Notes under the pieces: generated by a model
The model's database searches: none
What the model saw: the letters and a program-made list of their open reading frames with translations, nothing else
What the model was told of the DNA's origin: nothing
Made by a program: the position numbers and the translations under genes
From: an uncultured Bacteroidales bacterium
GTDB taxonomy: Bacteria > Bacteroidota > Bacteroidia > Bacteroidales > Bacteroidaceae
Assembly (NCBI GenBank): GCA_902798425.1
Contig: CADBWR010000013.1
Coordinates: 1-64,000 of the forward strand
DNA length: 64,000 nt
Direction of reading: 5' to 3'
Shown: in pieces, positions 17,124 through 26,149 of the stretch
Layout of the letters: the number at the start of each line of letters is the position of its first letter
How positions within the stretch are numbered: the stretch's first letter is position 1

Positions 17124-18008
17124 TTAAACGATGATTCTTGTTTTATGATAGTTTTCACGGAACTCAGTTGGCGAACAGTGTTTCCGTTTCTTAAAGATGC
17201 GGTTGAAATTACTCAGGTTGTTAAAGCCACAAGCATAGCAGATTTCTGCCACGCTGTTTGACGTATCCACCAGCATGCGACTGGCATAGCCAAGACGCTG
17301 TTCAATGATATACTCACTCAGTTTTCGACCAGTATGCAACTTAAAGAAGCGGCTGAAAGCCGATGGACTCATTCCGGCGATATCCGCCAGTGTATTCAGG
17401 CGTATCTCCTCCGTATAGTTCTTGGCAATATAGTTTTTCACCTTCAGCACTCGGCGTGAATCACTCTCGACAGCCACCTTAGCATAGCTCGACGATGCGA
17501 GGGTACGCATCTCCTTGCTCTTAGAGAGTTCATAGAGAATCGTGTAGAACTGCATGACAGCATAAAAGCCGTCCTTGACACTACTCAACGTATCTATCAT
17601 GTGGTACACCCGCATGATGTCCTCAAGTGAGAAACTCAATCCCTTCTGCGCCTCCACCATCATCTTGCGAATGGAGAGAAAGGGAGTACGTGCAAGAAAA
17701 GCATCGTCGCCCAAATCCGCATAAAACTGAATTGTCACCTCACGGATATTTTCACTGGTACAGCCATTCTGTTCCCATACGTGTTCCAAGTCTGGACTGG
17801 TAATAAGCACCAAATCGTATTCACCAATTAACTCGTTGGAATCTCCCACGATACGTCGCACGCCAGGAGCATGCTCAACGAAGTTCAGCTCATACACTTC
17901 ATGATTGTGGATAGGATAGGTAAACTCCTTCTTTCTGCGGTCGGCAATATAGAGGGAGTCCTTACCCATCAGTGGGGTAATTTCGTGTATGACCCGTGAC
18001 TCTTCCAA
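17124..18008 (-). CDS. AraC-family transcriptional regulator
   Basis: This 294-residue regulator has an N-terminal cupin-like sensing half (YPIHNHEVYELNFVEHAPGVRRIV, about residues 31-60) and a C-terminal double helix-turn-helix (about 195-290), with LADIAGMSPSAFSRFFK as the first and VAEICYACGFNNLSNFNRIFK as the second recognition unit. It is the first gene of the group with the RsbW-like, STAS and HATPase genes, so it may control them. The ligand is unknown. dapA lies just upstream on the same strand. Confidence 0.9.
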   Translation of the reverse strand: MEESRVIHEITPLMGKDSLYIADRRKKEFTYPIHNHEVYELNFVEHAPGVRRIVGDSNELIGEYDLVLITSPDLEHVWEQNGCTSENIREVTIQFYADLGDDAFLARTPFLSIRKMMVEAQKGLSFSLEDIMRVYHMIDTLSSVKDGFYAVMQFYTILYELSKSKEMRTLASSSYAKVAVESDSRRVLKVKNYIAKNYTEEIRLNTLADIAGMSPSAFSRFFKLHTGRKLSEYIIEQRLGYASRMLVDTSNSVAEICYACGFNNLSNFNRIFKKRKHCSPTEFRENYHKTRIIV

Positions 18009-18037
18009 AGACAGATGCTGATTACTTGACGCAAAAA

Positions 18038-18925
18038 CTATATCTTCAGTTCTTTCATGATTTCACTCATGCGCTGCAGTGTGCTGATACGTGTTGGAAC
18101 CAACGGCAGACGCAGACGGTTCTGAATATAACCCATTTCGCTGAGCATGCACTTCACACCAGCAGGGTTGCCGTCAACAAAGAGCAGCGAGAAGAGGTCC
18201 TGGAAACGATGATGTATCTTACGGGCACTGTCGTATTCGCCCTTCATCTGCAGGCGAATCATCTTGGAGAACTCGCGAGGAAGTGCATTACCAATAACGC
18301 TTATCACACCCACTGCGCCACATGAAATCATAGGGAACGTCAAAGCGTCGTCACCAGAGATAACATCGAAATTGCGTGGCTTGTTCTTGATGATTTCGTC
18401 CACCTGCTCCAAATTGCCGGAAGCCTCCTTGATAGCTACGATATTGGGACAGTCGTGAGCCAGACGTACCGTCGTAGCAGCAGACATATTAACACCTGTA
18501 CGACCAGGAACATTATATAAGACCACGGGCAACTGAGTAGCTGCCGCAATGGTCTTGAAATGCTGGTAAAGTCCTTCCTGCGAAGGCTTGTTATAGTATG
18601 GACATACGCTGAGTATGCCATCAACGCCACGGAAGTCTCTTGTCTGCAATTCATTAACAATAGCTGCTGTATCATTACCGCCACATCCCATAAGAATAGG
18701 TACGCGACCACCCACCAAGTCAACAATGAGATCCTTTATCTTCTGTTTTTCTTCAGCAGACAACGTAGGTGTTTCACCTGTTGTTGCCAAAATACAGAAG
18801 AAGTCTGCTCCATTATTCAGTTGGTACTCTACGAGGCGAATCAGCGACTTATAGTCTACTGATCCGTCCTCTTGAAAGGGTGTAATCAACGCTATACCTA
18901 ATCCTTTGAAGATGTTATGTGCCAT
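18038..18925 (-). CDS. dapA: 4-hydroxy-tetrahydrodipicolinate synthase
   Basis: This 295-residue TIM-barrel aldolase condenses pyruvate and aspartate semialdehyde in lysine and diaminopimelate synthesis. The Schiff-base lysine is Lys166 in IVAIKEASG. Tyr137 and Arg142 lie in VVLYNVPGRTGVN, and the ATTGE loop is at 47-51. The length is standard. A -7 box lies 32 bp upstream on the minus strand; the AraC gene starts 29 bp downstream and may share this promoter. Confidence 0.95.
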   Translation of the reverse strand: MAHNIFKGLGIALITPFQEDGSVDYKSLIRLVEYQLNNGADFFCILATTGETPTLSAEEKQKIKDLIVDLVGGRVPILMGCGGNDTAAIVNELQTRDFRGVDGILSVCPYYNKPSQEGLYQHFKTIAAATQLPVVLYNVPGRTGVNMSAATTVRLAHDCPNIVAIKEASGNLEQVDEIIKNKPRNFDVISGDDALTFPMISCGAVGVISVIGNALPREFSKMIRLQMKGEYDSARKIHHRFQDLFSLLFVDGNPAGVKCMLSEMGYIQNRLRLPLVPTRISTLQRMSEIMKELKI

Positions 18926-18956
18926 AAATAATCCAAAATTCTTGTCTTTGCGGCTG

Positions 18957-18964
18957 CAAAATTA
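18957..18964 (-). promoter_or_regulatory. Bacteroidetes -7 promoter box (dapA)
   Basis: TAATTTTG on the minus strand (CAAAATTA on plus) lies 32 bp upstream of the dapA start. Confidence 0.6.
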
Positions 18965-19013
18965 CACAATTTAATTGTAAACTGTTAAAGAATTGCTTAA
19001 AAAAATTACATTT

Positions 19014-21089
19014 TCACACTTTCTTCAATACGACAGCCGAACGAGCGGGAATATACAGCTTAAGCCATTCCTTATGGTCTGAAACATAGAGAGGGTCATA
19101 ATTGGTCAGATGAACCACTGAATCATCTGCAAGGCCATTGCCGCCAAATTCCTTTGCATCAGTGTTGAGCACTACCTCGTATGATCCTGTGGGAACCAAG
19201 AATCCATAGTCGGTATAAGAACGTGTGGGTGAGAAGTTGAATACGAATACCAAATCGCCACGCATATAGCACAATACCTGATCGCCGTCATTGTGCCAGA
19301 TTTCTGTAACTGGTGTATTCTGGAAATTCTTCTGCGACTTTATCACTTCAAGCATCTTCTGGTCAAAGTCGCCCAGCCAGTGATAACAGAGATCCTTGTT
19401 GTCGACGAGGTTCCACTGTCTGCGTGCATACTTATAAGACCATCCGTTACCCTCACGTGGGAAATCAATCCACTCCGGATGTCCGAACTCGTTACCCATG
19501 AAGTTTAAGTAACCGCCGTTGATAGCGCCGGCAGTAACAAGACGTATCATCTTATGCAGAGCAATACCGCGCTGAGCAATATCGTTGACATCTTTCTTGG
19601 CAAAATGCCAGTACATGTCGGCATCGATGAGTCGGAAGATAATGGTCTTATCGCCCACCAGTGCCTGGTCGTGCGACTCGCAGTAGGATATGGTCTTCTC
19701 GTCAGGACGACGGTTCTTGACCTCCCAGAAGATAGAGCAGACATTGATATCCTCGTCGCGCACCTCTTTGATGGTCTTAATCCAGTAGTCGGGAATGTTC
19801 ATCGCCATACGATAGTCAAAGCCATAGCCGCCATCCTCGAACTTGGCTGCCAGACCAGGCATACCGCTAACTTCCTCGGCAATGGTGATGGCATTCTTGT
19901 TGACCTCGTGGATGAGACAGTTGGCCAATGTGAGGTAGCAGATGGCATTGTCGTCCTCATGGCCATTAAAGTAATCGCCGTATCCACCGAATGCCTCTCC
20001 CAGACCATGAGAATAATAAAGCATAGAGGTCACACCGTCGAAGCGGAAGCCGTCGAAGTGGAACTCCTCCAACCAGTACTTACAGTTACTGAGCAAGAAG
20101 TGCAGCACATCGTCCTTGCCGTAGTCGAAGCACAGCGAGTCCCAAGCGGGATGTTCGTGGCGGTCGCCAGGATAGAAGAACTGGTTGGGGTCGCCTGCCA
20201 AATTGCCTAAGCCCTCTACTTCGTTCTTCACGGCGTGTGAGTGGACGATATCCATAATTACCGCAATTCCCATCTTGTGAGCTGTATCAATCATCTCCTT
20301 CAAGTCTTCGGGAGTACCAAAACGGCTACTTGGAGCAAAGAACGAACTGACATGGTAGCCAAAGCTTCCATAATAAGGATGCTCCTGGATGGCCATCACC
20401 TGAATAGCATTGTAGCCATCCTTCTTCACACGCGGCAGCACATTCTCCGTAAACTCCTTATAGGTTCCTACCTTCTCGGCATCCTGACTCATACCCACAT
20501 GACACTCGTAGATGAGCAATGGAGACTTATCGGGCTTGAAGGTCTTTTTCTTCCATACGTAGGGTTTCTCAGGATTCCACACCTGTGCGGAGAATATTTT
20601 GGTCTGTTCATCCTGTACAACGCGGCGGCACCAAGCGGGGATGCGCTCACCCTCTCCACCATTCCACTTCACCTTCATCTTGTAAAGCTGACCGTGCTTC
20701 AAGGCTTTCTCAGAGAGCTTCAGTTCCCAGTTTCCTGTACCTGCAATGCGCTTGCACTTATATTTCTCGTTCTCCTGCCAGTTGTTGAAATCGCCAATCA
20801 GGTAAATCTCAGTAGCATTGGGAGCCCACTCACGGAACACCCATCCCTTTGCCAACTTGTGCAAACCAAAATAGAGGTGTCCGCTGGCAAAGTCGCTTAG
20901 TGTTTTCTTACCATTCTTCGTCAGCTGTCCTATCTTCCACAGCGCGTGTTCGTGGCGTCCACGAATAGCCGGTTCATAAGGTTCCAGCCAGGAGTCGTTG
21001 CGTACTAAACCAATGTGTTTCGGTTCTTCCACCTTCTTGGTCTTCTTGGAAGCAGCCTTTTTTGCCGTAGTCTTTTTAGTTGTTGCCAT
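19014..21089 (-). CDS. glgB: 1,4-alpha-glucan branching enzyme (GH13, GlgB type)
   Basis: This 691-residue enzyme makes alpha-1,6 branches in glycogen. A lysine/alanine-rich tail (about 1-20, ATTKKTTAKKAASKK) precedes a CBM48 domain (about 60-160, YLIGDFNNWQ) and the GH13 barrel. The catalytic nucleophile lies in FRFDGVTSM, the acid/base in TIAEEVSG and the transition-state stabiliser in SYCESHDQ. The layout and length resemble the eukaryotic/Bacteroidetes GH13_8 class more than E. coli GlgB. It is the third gene after the MORN and YhcH genes, with only 4 bp to the latter. The histone-like basic tail is unusual. Confidence 0.94.
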   Translation of the reverse strand: MATTKKTTAKKAASKKTKKVEEPKHIGLVRNDSWLEPYEPAIRGRHEHALWKIGQLTKNGKKTLSDFASGHLYFGLHKLAKGWVFREWAPNATEIYLIGDFNNWQENEKYKCKRIAGTGNWELKLSEKALKHGQLYKMKVKWNGGEGERIPAWCRRVVQDEQTKIFSAQVWNPEKPYVWKKKTFKPDKSPLLIYECHVGMSQDAEKVGTYKEFTENVLPRVKKDGYNAIQVMAIQEHPYYGSFGYHVSSFFAPSSRFGTPEDLKEMIDTAHKMGIAVIMDIVHSHAVKNEVEGLGNLAGDPNQFFYPGDRHEHPAWDSLCFDYGKDDVLHFLLSNCKYWLEEFHFDGFRFDGVTSMLYYSHGLGEAFGGYGDYFNGHEDDNAICYLTLANCLIHEVNKNAITIAEEVSGMPGLAAKFEDGGYGFDYRMAMNIPDYWIKTIKEVRDEDINVCSIFWEVKNRRPDEKTISYCESHDQALVGDKTIIFRLIDADMYWHFAKKDVNDIAQRGIALHKMIRLVTAGAINGGYLNFMGNEFGHPEWIDFPREGNGWSYKYARRQWNLVDNKDLCYHWLGDFDQKMLEVIKSQKNFQNTPVTEIWHNDGDQVLCYMRGDLVFVFNFSPTRSYTDYGFLVPTGSYEVVLNTDAKEFGGNGLADDSVVHLTNYDPLYVSDHKEWLKLYIPARSAVVLKKV

Positions 21090-21093
21090 AGTA

Positions 21094-21540
21094 CTATGCT
21101 TTTACTTTGAAAATTGCTTTCTTGAATTCAGGAACGCCAGCGATGCAAGGAGCATGTCCGTCCTGAGGGAAGAAAATTGCCATCATGCCCGGCTGACAAG
21201 TCACATAGCTTTCTGCCGCCAGATTAGGAATCTTCGTAATATCCTTTTCTTCATTATATGCTACTTCCGGCAGTGCACCACGCTGGGTATATCCAAAAGT
21301 CTCGGTAGCCGTCAATGGGATTTGGATATCTATCATTTTGTTGTGAGTCTCAATGACAGCCTCATCGGGGGTTTTACCCTTTGTCGTTGTAATATTGACA
21401 TAGAGGTCTTTGCCTGCAATTTCATACTTGCCATCTTCCATCTTATTCAGGTCATTGGCTTTGAGAAACTCCACTACTTTTGGAAACAGCGGATTAATTG
21501 CTACATACTTCTTCAAATTGTCTAATGAGTCAATAATCAT
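21094..21540 (-). CDS. YhcH/YjgK/YiaL (DUF386) family protein
   Basis: This 148-residue cupin-fold protein has family blocks LEAND-like EFLKANDLNKMEDGKYEI, then ETHNKMIDIQIPL (metal-binding His/Glu) and MAIFFPQDGHAPC. Members are linked to sugar handling, for example sialic acid or glycosyl lactone/anomer metabolism. The exact role is unproven. It lies between the MORN-repeat gene (42 bp) and glgB (4 bp) in one leftward operon, so a link to glucan metabolism is possible. Confidence 0.85.
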   Translation of the reverse strand: MIIDSLDNLKKYVAINPLFPKVVEFLKANDLNKMEDGKYEIAGKDLYVNITTTKGKTPDEAVIETHNKMIDIQIPLTATETFGYTQRGALPEVAYNEEKDITKIPNLAAESYVTCQPGMMAIFFPQDGHAPCIAGVPEFKKAIFKVKA

Positions 21541-21582
21541 AGTGCTTTTGAGTTTAATTAATTATTATCTTTCTATGTTCTG

Positions 21583-22713
21583 TTATTCATTACTGCGTGC
21601 ATCCAATTGACGTTTGCCTCTGACATACGTTCCTTGAGCAGTGATATTGCCATTGCGGTCTTTTTCCACGAAACGGCCGTCACGACGGTCGTCTACATAA
21701 CTTCCTTCAAAACGTAAGCCCTCCTTATTCTCCTCAATGGCTGGTCCATGGCGCTTGCCCTCTTTGAAATGTCCACGAAATTTAGAACCATCGGCATAGC
21801 GGGCAATGCCCTCACCGTGAATGGTTCCATCTTTGAACTGACCTTCAAAATAGTCGCCATTCTTCATCGTCAATTTGCCGCGTCCATTGGGTTTGTCAGC
21901 TTTCCACTCACCTTGATAGGTGTTGCCGTTTTTCCATACCAGCGTACCCTGTCCTTGCTTGTCGCCCTGAAAGAACTGTCCTGTATAGCGGTCTCCATTA
22001 GCATAGCGGAAGATGCCCTGTCCCGTACGTTCTCCGTTAACGTAGTCGCCATCGAAGAGATCTCCGTTCTGGAACTTATAAATTCCTTTTCCATTTTGCA
22101 GGTCATTGGTAAACTGTCCGATATACACATCGCCATTGGCATAGCGGAAGGTTCCCTTACCATGCTGGCGATTGTCTTTCCATTGACCTTCATACGAAGA
22201 GCCGTCACCCCAGTTAAAGGTGCCGCGTCCCTCTTTCTTATCATTTAACCATTCACCATCATAGGAAGCACCACTTTTATATGTATACTTTCCTTTTCCG
22301 TGACGCTTGCTCAATTTCCATTGTCCGTCATAGACATCGCCGTTGTAGTAGTACATCACACCATGCCCTTCTTGCTCGTCACGATACCACAAACCTACAT
22401 ATTTATTATTATTGTTAAAATAGAAGGTTCCTTTACCATGCTGGTGGTCCTGCATCCATTGTCCTTCATACTTTTCGCCATCATGGAAGGTATATGCACC
22501 ATAGCCCTGACGCTTACCCTTGACGTATTCACCCTCAAAGGCATCGCCGTCTTTCCACGTCGTTTTACCTTTTCCGTGTGGTTTACCTGACATCATTTGT
22601 CCCTTATACTCTCCACCATCCTTCATTTTGCAAGAGCCTAAAGTAATCTTTTGGGCTGAAATGGAGAGTGCCAAGAGTGTATAAATAGTAAGTAATATAT
22701 TTCGTTTGTTCAT
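21583..22713 (-). CDS. Secreted MORN-repeat protein (14 repeats)
   Basis: From ATG 22711-22713 this is a 376-residue protein with a signal peptide (MNKRNILLTIYTLLALSIS). About fourteen 23-residue MORN repeats of the form YEGQW...G...HGKGT(F/Y) follow from residue 30 to 350, then a short tail (GTYVRGKRQLDARSNE). MORN repeats form an extended beta sheet that binds partners or membranes. The signal peptide places it in the periplasm or envelope. It leads the operon with YhcH and glgB and has a -7 box 23 bp upstream. Confidence 0.88.
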   Translation of the reverse strand: MNKRNILLTIYTLLALSISAQKITLGSCKMKDGGEYKGQMMSGKPHGKGKTTWKDGDAFEGEYVKGKRQGYGAYTFHDGEKYEGQWMQDHQHGKGTFYFNNNNKYVGLWYRDEQEGHGVMYYYNGDVYDGQWKLSKRHGKGKYTYKSGASYDGEWLNDKKEGRGTFNWGDGSSYEGQWKDNRQHGKGTFRYANGDVYIGQFTNDLQNGKGIYKFQNGDLFDGDYVNGERTGQGIFRYANGDRYTGQFFQGDKQGQGTLVWKNGNTYQGEWKADKPNGRGKLTMKNGDYFEGQFKDGTIHGEGIARYADGSKFRGHFKEGKRHGPAIEENKEGLRFEGSYVDDRRDGRFVEKDRNGNITAQGTYVRGKRQLDARSNE

Positions 22714-22735
22714 AAGAATAGGCATTTTAACTTGA

Positions 22736-22743
22736 CAAAGGTA
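22736..22743 (-). promoter_or_regulatory. Bacteroidetes -7 promoter box (MORN-yhcH-glgB operon)
   Basis: TACCTTTG on the minus strand lies 23 bp upstream of the MORN gene start at 22713. Confidence 0.65.
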
Positions 22744-22786
22744 AGAAAAAAAAGCGATACAACAAAGTGTTTTAAAAATTATTCAC

Positions 22787-22794
22787 TAACTTTG
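22787..22794 (+). promoter_or_regulatory. Bacteroidetes -7 promoter box (kdsB)
   Basis: TAACTTTG lies 21 bp before the ATG at 22816, divergent to the box at 22736-22743. It rules out the longer frame that begins at 22732. Confidence 0.65.
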
Positions 22795-22815
22795 CAGCAG
22801 ATTTACATGTTTACT

Positions 22816-23559
22816 ATGAAGTTCATTGCTATTATCCCTGCCAGATACGCGTCAACACGCTTTCCTGGCAAACCATTAGCTATGCTGGGCGGAAAGACTG
22901 TCATCCAGCGAGTTTACGAACAGGCCACAGCCATTTTGGACGAGGCATACGTCGCCACGGACGACGAGCGAATCTACCAGGCTGTTGAATCTTTTGGCGG
23001 CAAGGCCATTATTACCCGTGCAGACCACAAAAGCGGTACTGACCGATTAGAGGAGGCCGCCACGAAAATTGGCACCAATGCCGATGTTATCATCAATATC
23101 CAGGGGGACGAGCCTTTCATCCAAACCTCCCAAATAGAGACGCTCATGCACCTCTTCGACGACCCCACCACACAGATTGGCACACTGGGCAAGCCCTTCG
23201 AGAGTATAGAGGCAGTCAACAACCCCAACTCGCCCAAGATTGTGTGCGACCGTCGCGGCTTTGCACTCTACTTCAGCCGCAGCACCATACCTTATGTGCG
23301 CGGAGCCGAGCCAACGACCTGGCTGGAACATTTCCCCTATCTCAAGCACTTAGGCGTCTATGCATATCGGCGTGAAGTACTTCACGAAGTCACCCAACTT
23401 CCTCAGTCATCGTTGGAGAAAGCAGAGAGTCTGGAACAATTGCGCTGGCTGGAGAACGGCTACCGCATTCGTGTTGGCTTGACCGATGTAGAAACAGTAG
23501 GCATCGATACGCCAGAAGATTTGCAGCGCGCAGAGGACTTCCTTCGGCAACAAGCATAG
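22816..23559 (+). CDS. kdsB: CMP-KDO synthetase (3-deoxy-manno-octulosonate cytidylyltransferase)
   Basis: This 247-residue cytosolic enzyme activates KDO with CTP for lipopolysaccharide core assembly. It begins FIAIIPARYASTRFPGKPL, the CTP-binding start, and has VATDDERIYQAVESFGG, NIQGDEPFI (Mg-binding Asp) and the C-terminal GIDTPEDLQRAE. ATG 22816 is chosen because the family starts directly at this strand and because the promoter lies between it and earlier in-frame starts. The KdsC-like phosphatase at 892-1410 acts one step earlier in the same pathway. Confidence 0.96.
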   Translation: MKFIAIIPARYASTRFPGKPLAMLGGKTVIQRVYEQATAILDEAYVATDDERIYQAVESFGGKAIITRADHKSGTDRLEEAATKIGTNADVIINIQGDEPFIQTSQIETLMHLFDDPTTQIGTLGKPFESIEAVNNPNSPKIVCDRRGFALYFSRSTIPYVRGAEPTTWLEHFPYLKHLGVYAYRREVLHEVTQLPQSSLEKAESLEQLRWLENGYRIRVGLTDVETVGIDTPEDLQRAEDFLRQQA

Positions 23560-23580
23560 CTAATTCTATGAAATAAAAAA

Positions 23581-23606
23581 ATGCAGGGTTCAGTGCCCTG
23601 CATTTC
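23581..23606. terminator. Bidirectional terminator between kdsB and the DnaJ-like gene
   Basis: ATGCAGGG and CCCTGCAT form a perfect 8-bp stem around TTCAGTG, with an A-run to the left and TTTC to the right, between two convergent genes. Confidence 0.85.
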
Positions 23607-23613
23607 TGCTTCA

Positions 23614-24288
23614 TTACCCAGCCTGCATCTGTTGCAGCAGCTGTTTCTGTCGTTCTGTCAGTCCTGTTGGCAGTTTCACCTGGTAGGTCAGAATAAGATC
23701 CGTACCTTCCCTACCCTTTCCACGCAGACGCACCTTGGTTCCTGGCTGTGTCTCAGGTTTCACCTTCAGTTTCAAACGTTCTCCACTGCCTGTTGTCACA
23801 AAGATGTCGCCGCCCAGCAGGGCTGTATACATATCGATGGTAACGGTAGCTTGCGTATTCTTGGGTTCTTCCTTATACGTGGTATGCCCGCCAAAGCCAT
23901 GTCCGCCACGCATGCCACCACCGAACAAATCCTGGAAGAATGACGAGAAACCGCCAGCGCCCCCTGAGCCAAACGACGAGAAGTCAAAGCCTTCAAAGGG
24001 ATTGCCTTGTGCACCACCAAAACCGCCAAAGCCTCCTCCACCGGCCTTCTCATACGCTTCCGCCTGTTTCCATTGCTCACCATACTTATCGTACTTGGCA
24101 CGCTTTTCCGGGTCGCCTATCACATCGTAGGCTTCCGTCAGTGCCTGGAACTTGGCCTTAGCCTTAGGGTCGTCCGGGTGCAAATCAGGATGAAACTGCT
24201 TGGCACGCTTCAGATATGCCTTCTTTACATCCTTTTGAGCTATCGTCTTGTCGACGCCGAGAATTTTGTAGTAATCAATAAATGCCAT
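23614..24288 (-). CDS. DnaJ-domain co-chaperone (CbpA-like, zinc-finger-less)
   Basis: This 224-residue protein has an N-terminal J domain (DYYKILGVDKTIAQKDVKKAY, with the HPD motif in FHPDLHP), a long Gly/Phe-rich linker (about 80-135) and one C-terminal substrate-binding domain (about 140-210, TVTIDMYTALLGGDIFVTTGSGERLKLK). The zinc-finger region and second C-terminal subdomain of DnaJ are absent, so it is nearer to CbpA-type proteins but shorter (CbpA is about 306 residues). It would stimulate DnaK. No CbpM-like regulator is adjacent. Confidence 0.88.
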   Translation of the reverse strand: MAFIDYYKILGVDKTIAQKDVKKAYLKRAKQFHPDLHPDDPKAKAKFQALTEAYDVIGDPEKRAKYDKYGEQWKQAEAYEKAGGGGFGGFGGAQGNPFEGFDFSSFGSGGAGGFSSFFQDLFGGGMRGGHGFGGHTTYKEEPKNTQATVTIDMYTALLGGDIFVTTGSGERLKLKVKPETQPGTKVRLRGKGREGTDLILTYQVKLPTGLTERQKQLLQQMQAG

Positions 24289-24370
24289 TAGACTACCTCC
24301 TATTTTTATTTTTTAACCTTTATCCAGCAAAAAGCGTGCCTAAGGACTTGGTGAATTAAAAAAATATCGT

Positions 24371-24378
24371 TACTTTTG
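24371..24378 (+). promoter_or_regulatory. Bacteroidetes -7 promoter box (phosphoesterase)
   Basis: TACTTTTG lies 20 bp upstream of the ATG at 24399. Confidence 0.6.
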
Positions 24379-24398
24379 CAGACATCTACAAAAAGACT

Positions 24399-26132
24399 AT
24401 GAAAAAAACTGTATTTCTTTTCGCGTTATTCTGCATAAGTACGACAGCTATGGCCCAATCTGCCAAAACCGTTACCCTGCGACTGATAGAGACCTCCGAT
24501 GTCCACGGTGCATTCTTTCCCTACGACTTCACGGAACGTCGCCCCATGGAAGGTACGATGGCACGTGTCAGCAGCTATTTGAACAGACAACGTAAGAGCT
24601 ATGGCAACCGCCTCATTTTAATGGACAATGGTGACATATTACAAGGACAGCCCACGTGCTACTATACCAACTACATCAAGACAGACAGCCCCAACATTGC
24701 GGCACAAGTTGTCAACTACCTGCAGTACGACGCACAGAATTTGGGCAACCACGACATAGAAACAGGACATGCCGTCTACGACAAGTGGGCCAGTGAGGTT
24801 AAGTGTCCTGTGCTAGGTGCCAACATCATTAACGCAAAGACAGGAAAACCCTATGTCAAGCCTTATACCATATTGGAACGTGAGGGTGTGCGCATAGCCA
24901 TCTTAGGTATGTTAACCCCCGCCATTCCTAACTGGCTGCACCAGAATCTGTGGACAGGTCTGCACTTTGAGGAAATGATAACATCCGCACGCCACTGGGT
25001 AAAGGTGCTCAAGGAGCAAGAAAAGGCCGATGTCATAGTAGGACTCTTCCATAGCGGTTGGGAAGGTGGTATAACAACCCCCGAGTATGACGAGGATGTT
25101 TCCAGAAAGATGGCAGAGACGGTAGAAGATTTTGATGTTATCTTCTTCGGCCACGACCATACAGAGCGCAACACAACTATCAACGGTGTGCTATGTTTAG
25201 ACCCGTCATGCAATGCTGTCAAGGTGGCACAAGCGACAATAACATTAAAGGTTAAAAACAAAGAATCAAATTCCAAAAGCATAGAGGTCGTCAGCAAAAA
25301 AGGGGAAATCATTGACATCCGCAGTGAGGCCATTGACCAACAGTACATAGCCCACTTCCAGCCACAGATTGACGAAATCAGCCAATACGTAGAGCGACAG
25401 CTGGGTACTTTTGTATATCCCATGCTATCGCGCGACAGCTTTTTCGGTTCCGCAGCCTTCACAGACTACATTCATGAGTTGCAGTTGGAGGAGTCGGGTG
25501 CCGACATCTCTTTCACAGCACCACTGACCTTTGACTCAGACATCAAAGCCGGTCCTGTTTACATGAGCGATATGTTCAAACTCTATCGCTTTGAGAATCA
25601 GATATATGTACTACGCATGACTGGCAAGGAGATTCACAAATACCTGGAGAGGAGCTACGCCTTGTGGACCAACACTATGACAAGCCCCGAAGACCACATC
25701 ATGCTCTTGGCCCCCCAACAGCCTGGCGACAACCAACGCTCGGGATTCAAGAACTACACCTTTAACTTCGACTCTGCAGCAGGTATAGACTATGTGGTTG
25801 ACGTCACCAAGCCAGAGGGACAGAAGGTGCGTATCCTTCAGTTCTCTGACGGTCGCCCATTCAACGAACAGGCATGGTATAAGGTCGCCATGAACAGTTA
25901 CCGCGGCAATGGCGGTGGCGAGCTACTCACACATGGTGCAGGCATCCCCAAGGACTCCATCAGCAAGCGCATTCTCTTTATGAGCGAGCGCGACCAGCGC
26001 TACTATCTGACGAAGAAGATTGAGCGTGAAAAACAAGTGAAGGCGAAAGCACTCAACAATTGGCGCTTTATTCCTGAGGTATGGGCTCGCCCAGCCATTG
26101 AGCGCGACAAGAAAATTATCTTTAAACATTGA
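24399..26132 (+). CDS. Secreted 5'-nucleotidase / 2',3'-cyclic-nucleotide phosphodiesterase family metallophosphoesterase
   Basis: This 577-residue protein has a signal peptide (MKKTVFLFALFCISTTAMA). The N-terminal calcineurin-like domain shows all metal motifs: ETSDVHG, LMDNGDILQGQ, NLGNHDIETG, GLFHSGWEGG and FFGHDHTERN. The C-terminal 5'-nucleotidase substrate domain spans about 330-540 (GADISFTAPLTFDSDIKAGPVYMSDMF, then NSYRGNGGGELL). It hydrolyses nucleotides or UDP-sugars in the periplasm. The preference between CpdB-like and UshA-like activity cannot be told. It is followed closely by nudC. Confidence 0.9.
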   Translation: MKKTVFLFALFCISTTAMAQSAKTVTLRLIETSDVHGAFFPYDFTERRPMEGTMARVSSYLNRQRKSYGNRLILMDNGDILQGQPTCYYTNYIKTDSPNIAAQVVNYLQYDAQNLGNHDIETGHAVYDKWASEVKCPVLGANIINAKTGKPYVKPYTILEREGVRIAILGMLTPAIPNWLHQNLWTGLHFEEMITSARHWVKVLKEQEKADVIVGLFHSGWEGGITTPEYDEDVSRKMAETVEDFDVIFFGHDHTERNTTINGVLCLDPSCNAVKVAQATITLKVKNKESNSKSIEVVSKKGEIIDIRSEAIDQQYIAHFQPQIDEISQYVERQLGTFVYPMLSRDSFFGSAAFTDYIHELQLEESGADISFTAPLTFDSDIKAGPVYMSDMFKLYRFENQIYVLRMTGKEIHKYLERSYALWTNTMTSPEDHIMLLAPQQPGDNQRSGFKNYTFNFDSAAGIDYVVDVTKPEGQKVRILQFSDGRPFNEQAWYKVAMNSYRGNGGGELLTHGAGIPKDSISKRILFMSERDQRYYLTKKIEREKQVKAKALNNWRFIPEVWARPAIERDKKIIFKH

Positions 26133-26149
26133 AAATAAAACATTAAAGC

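Noticed and set aside
17120..17158. Earlier start for the RsbW-like gene at 17158
   Set aside because: It would overlap the end of the AraC gene and adds residues (MKTIIKQESSFKT) unlike the family; ATG 17119 leaves a normal 4-bp gap.
19554..20210. 218-residue plus-strand frame inside glgB
   Set aside because: It is antisense to the GH13 catalytic barrel.
22732..22815. Upstream extension of kdsB from 22732
   Set aside because: It overlaps two promoter boxes; CMP-KDO synthetases begin at the FIAIIPAR strand.
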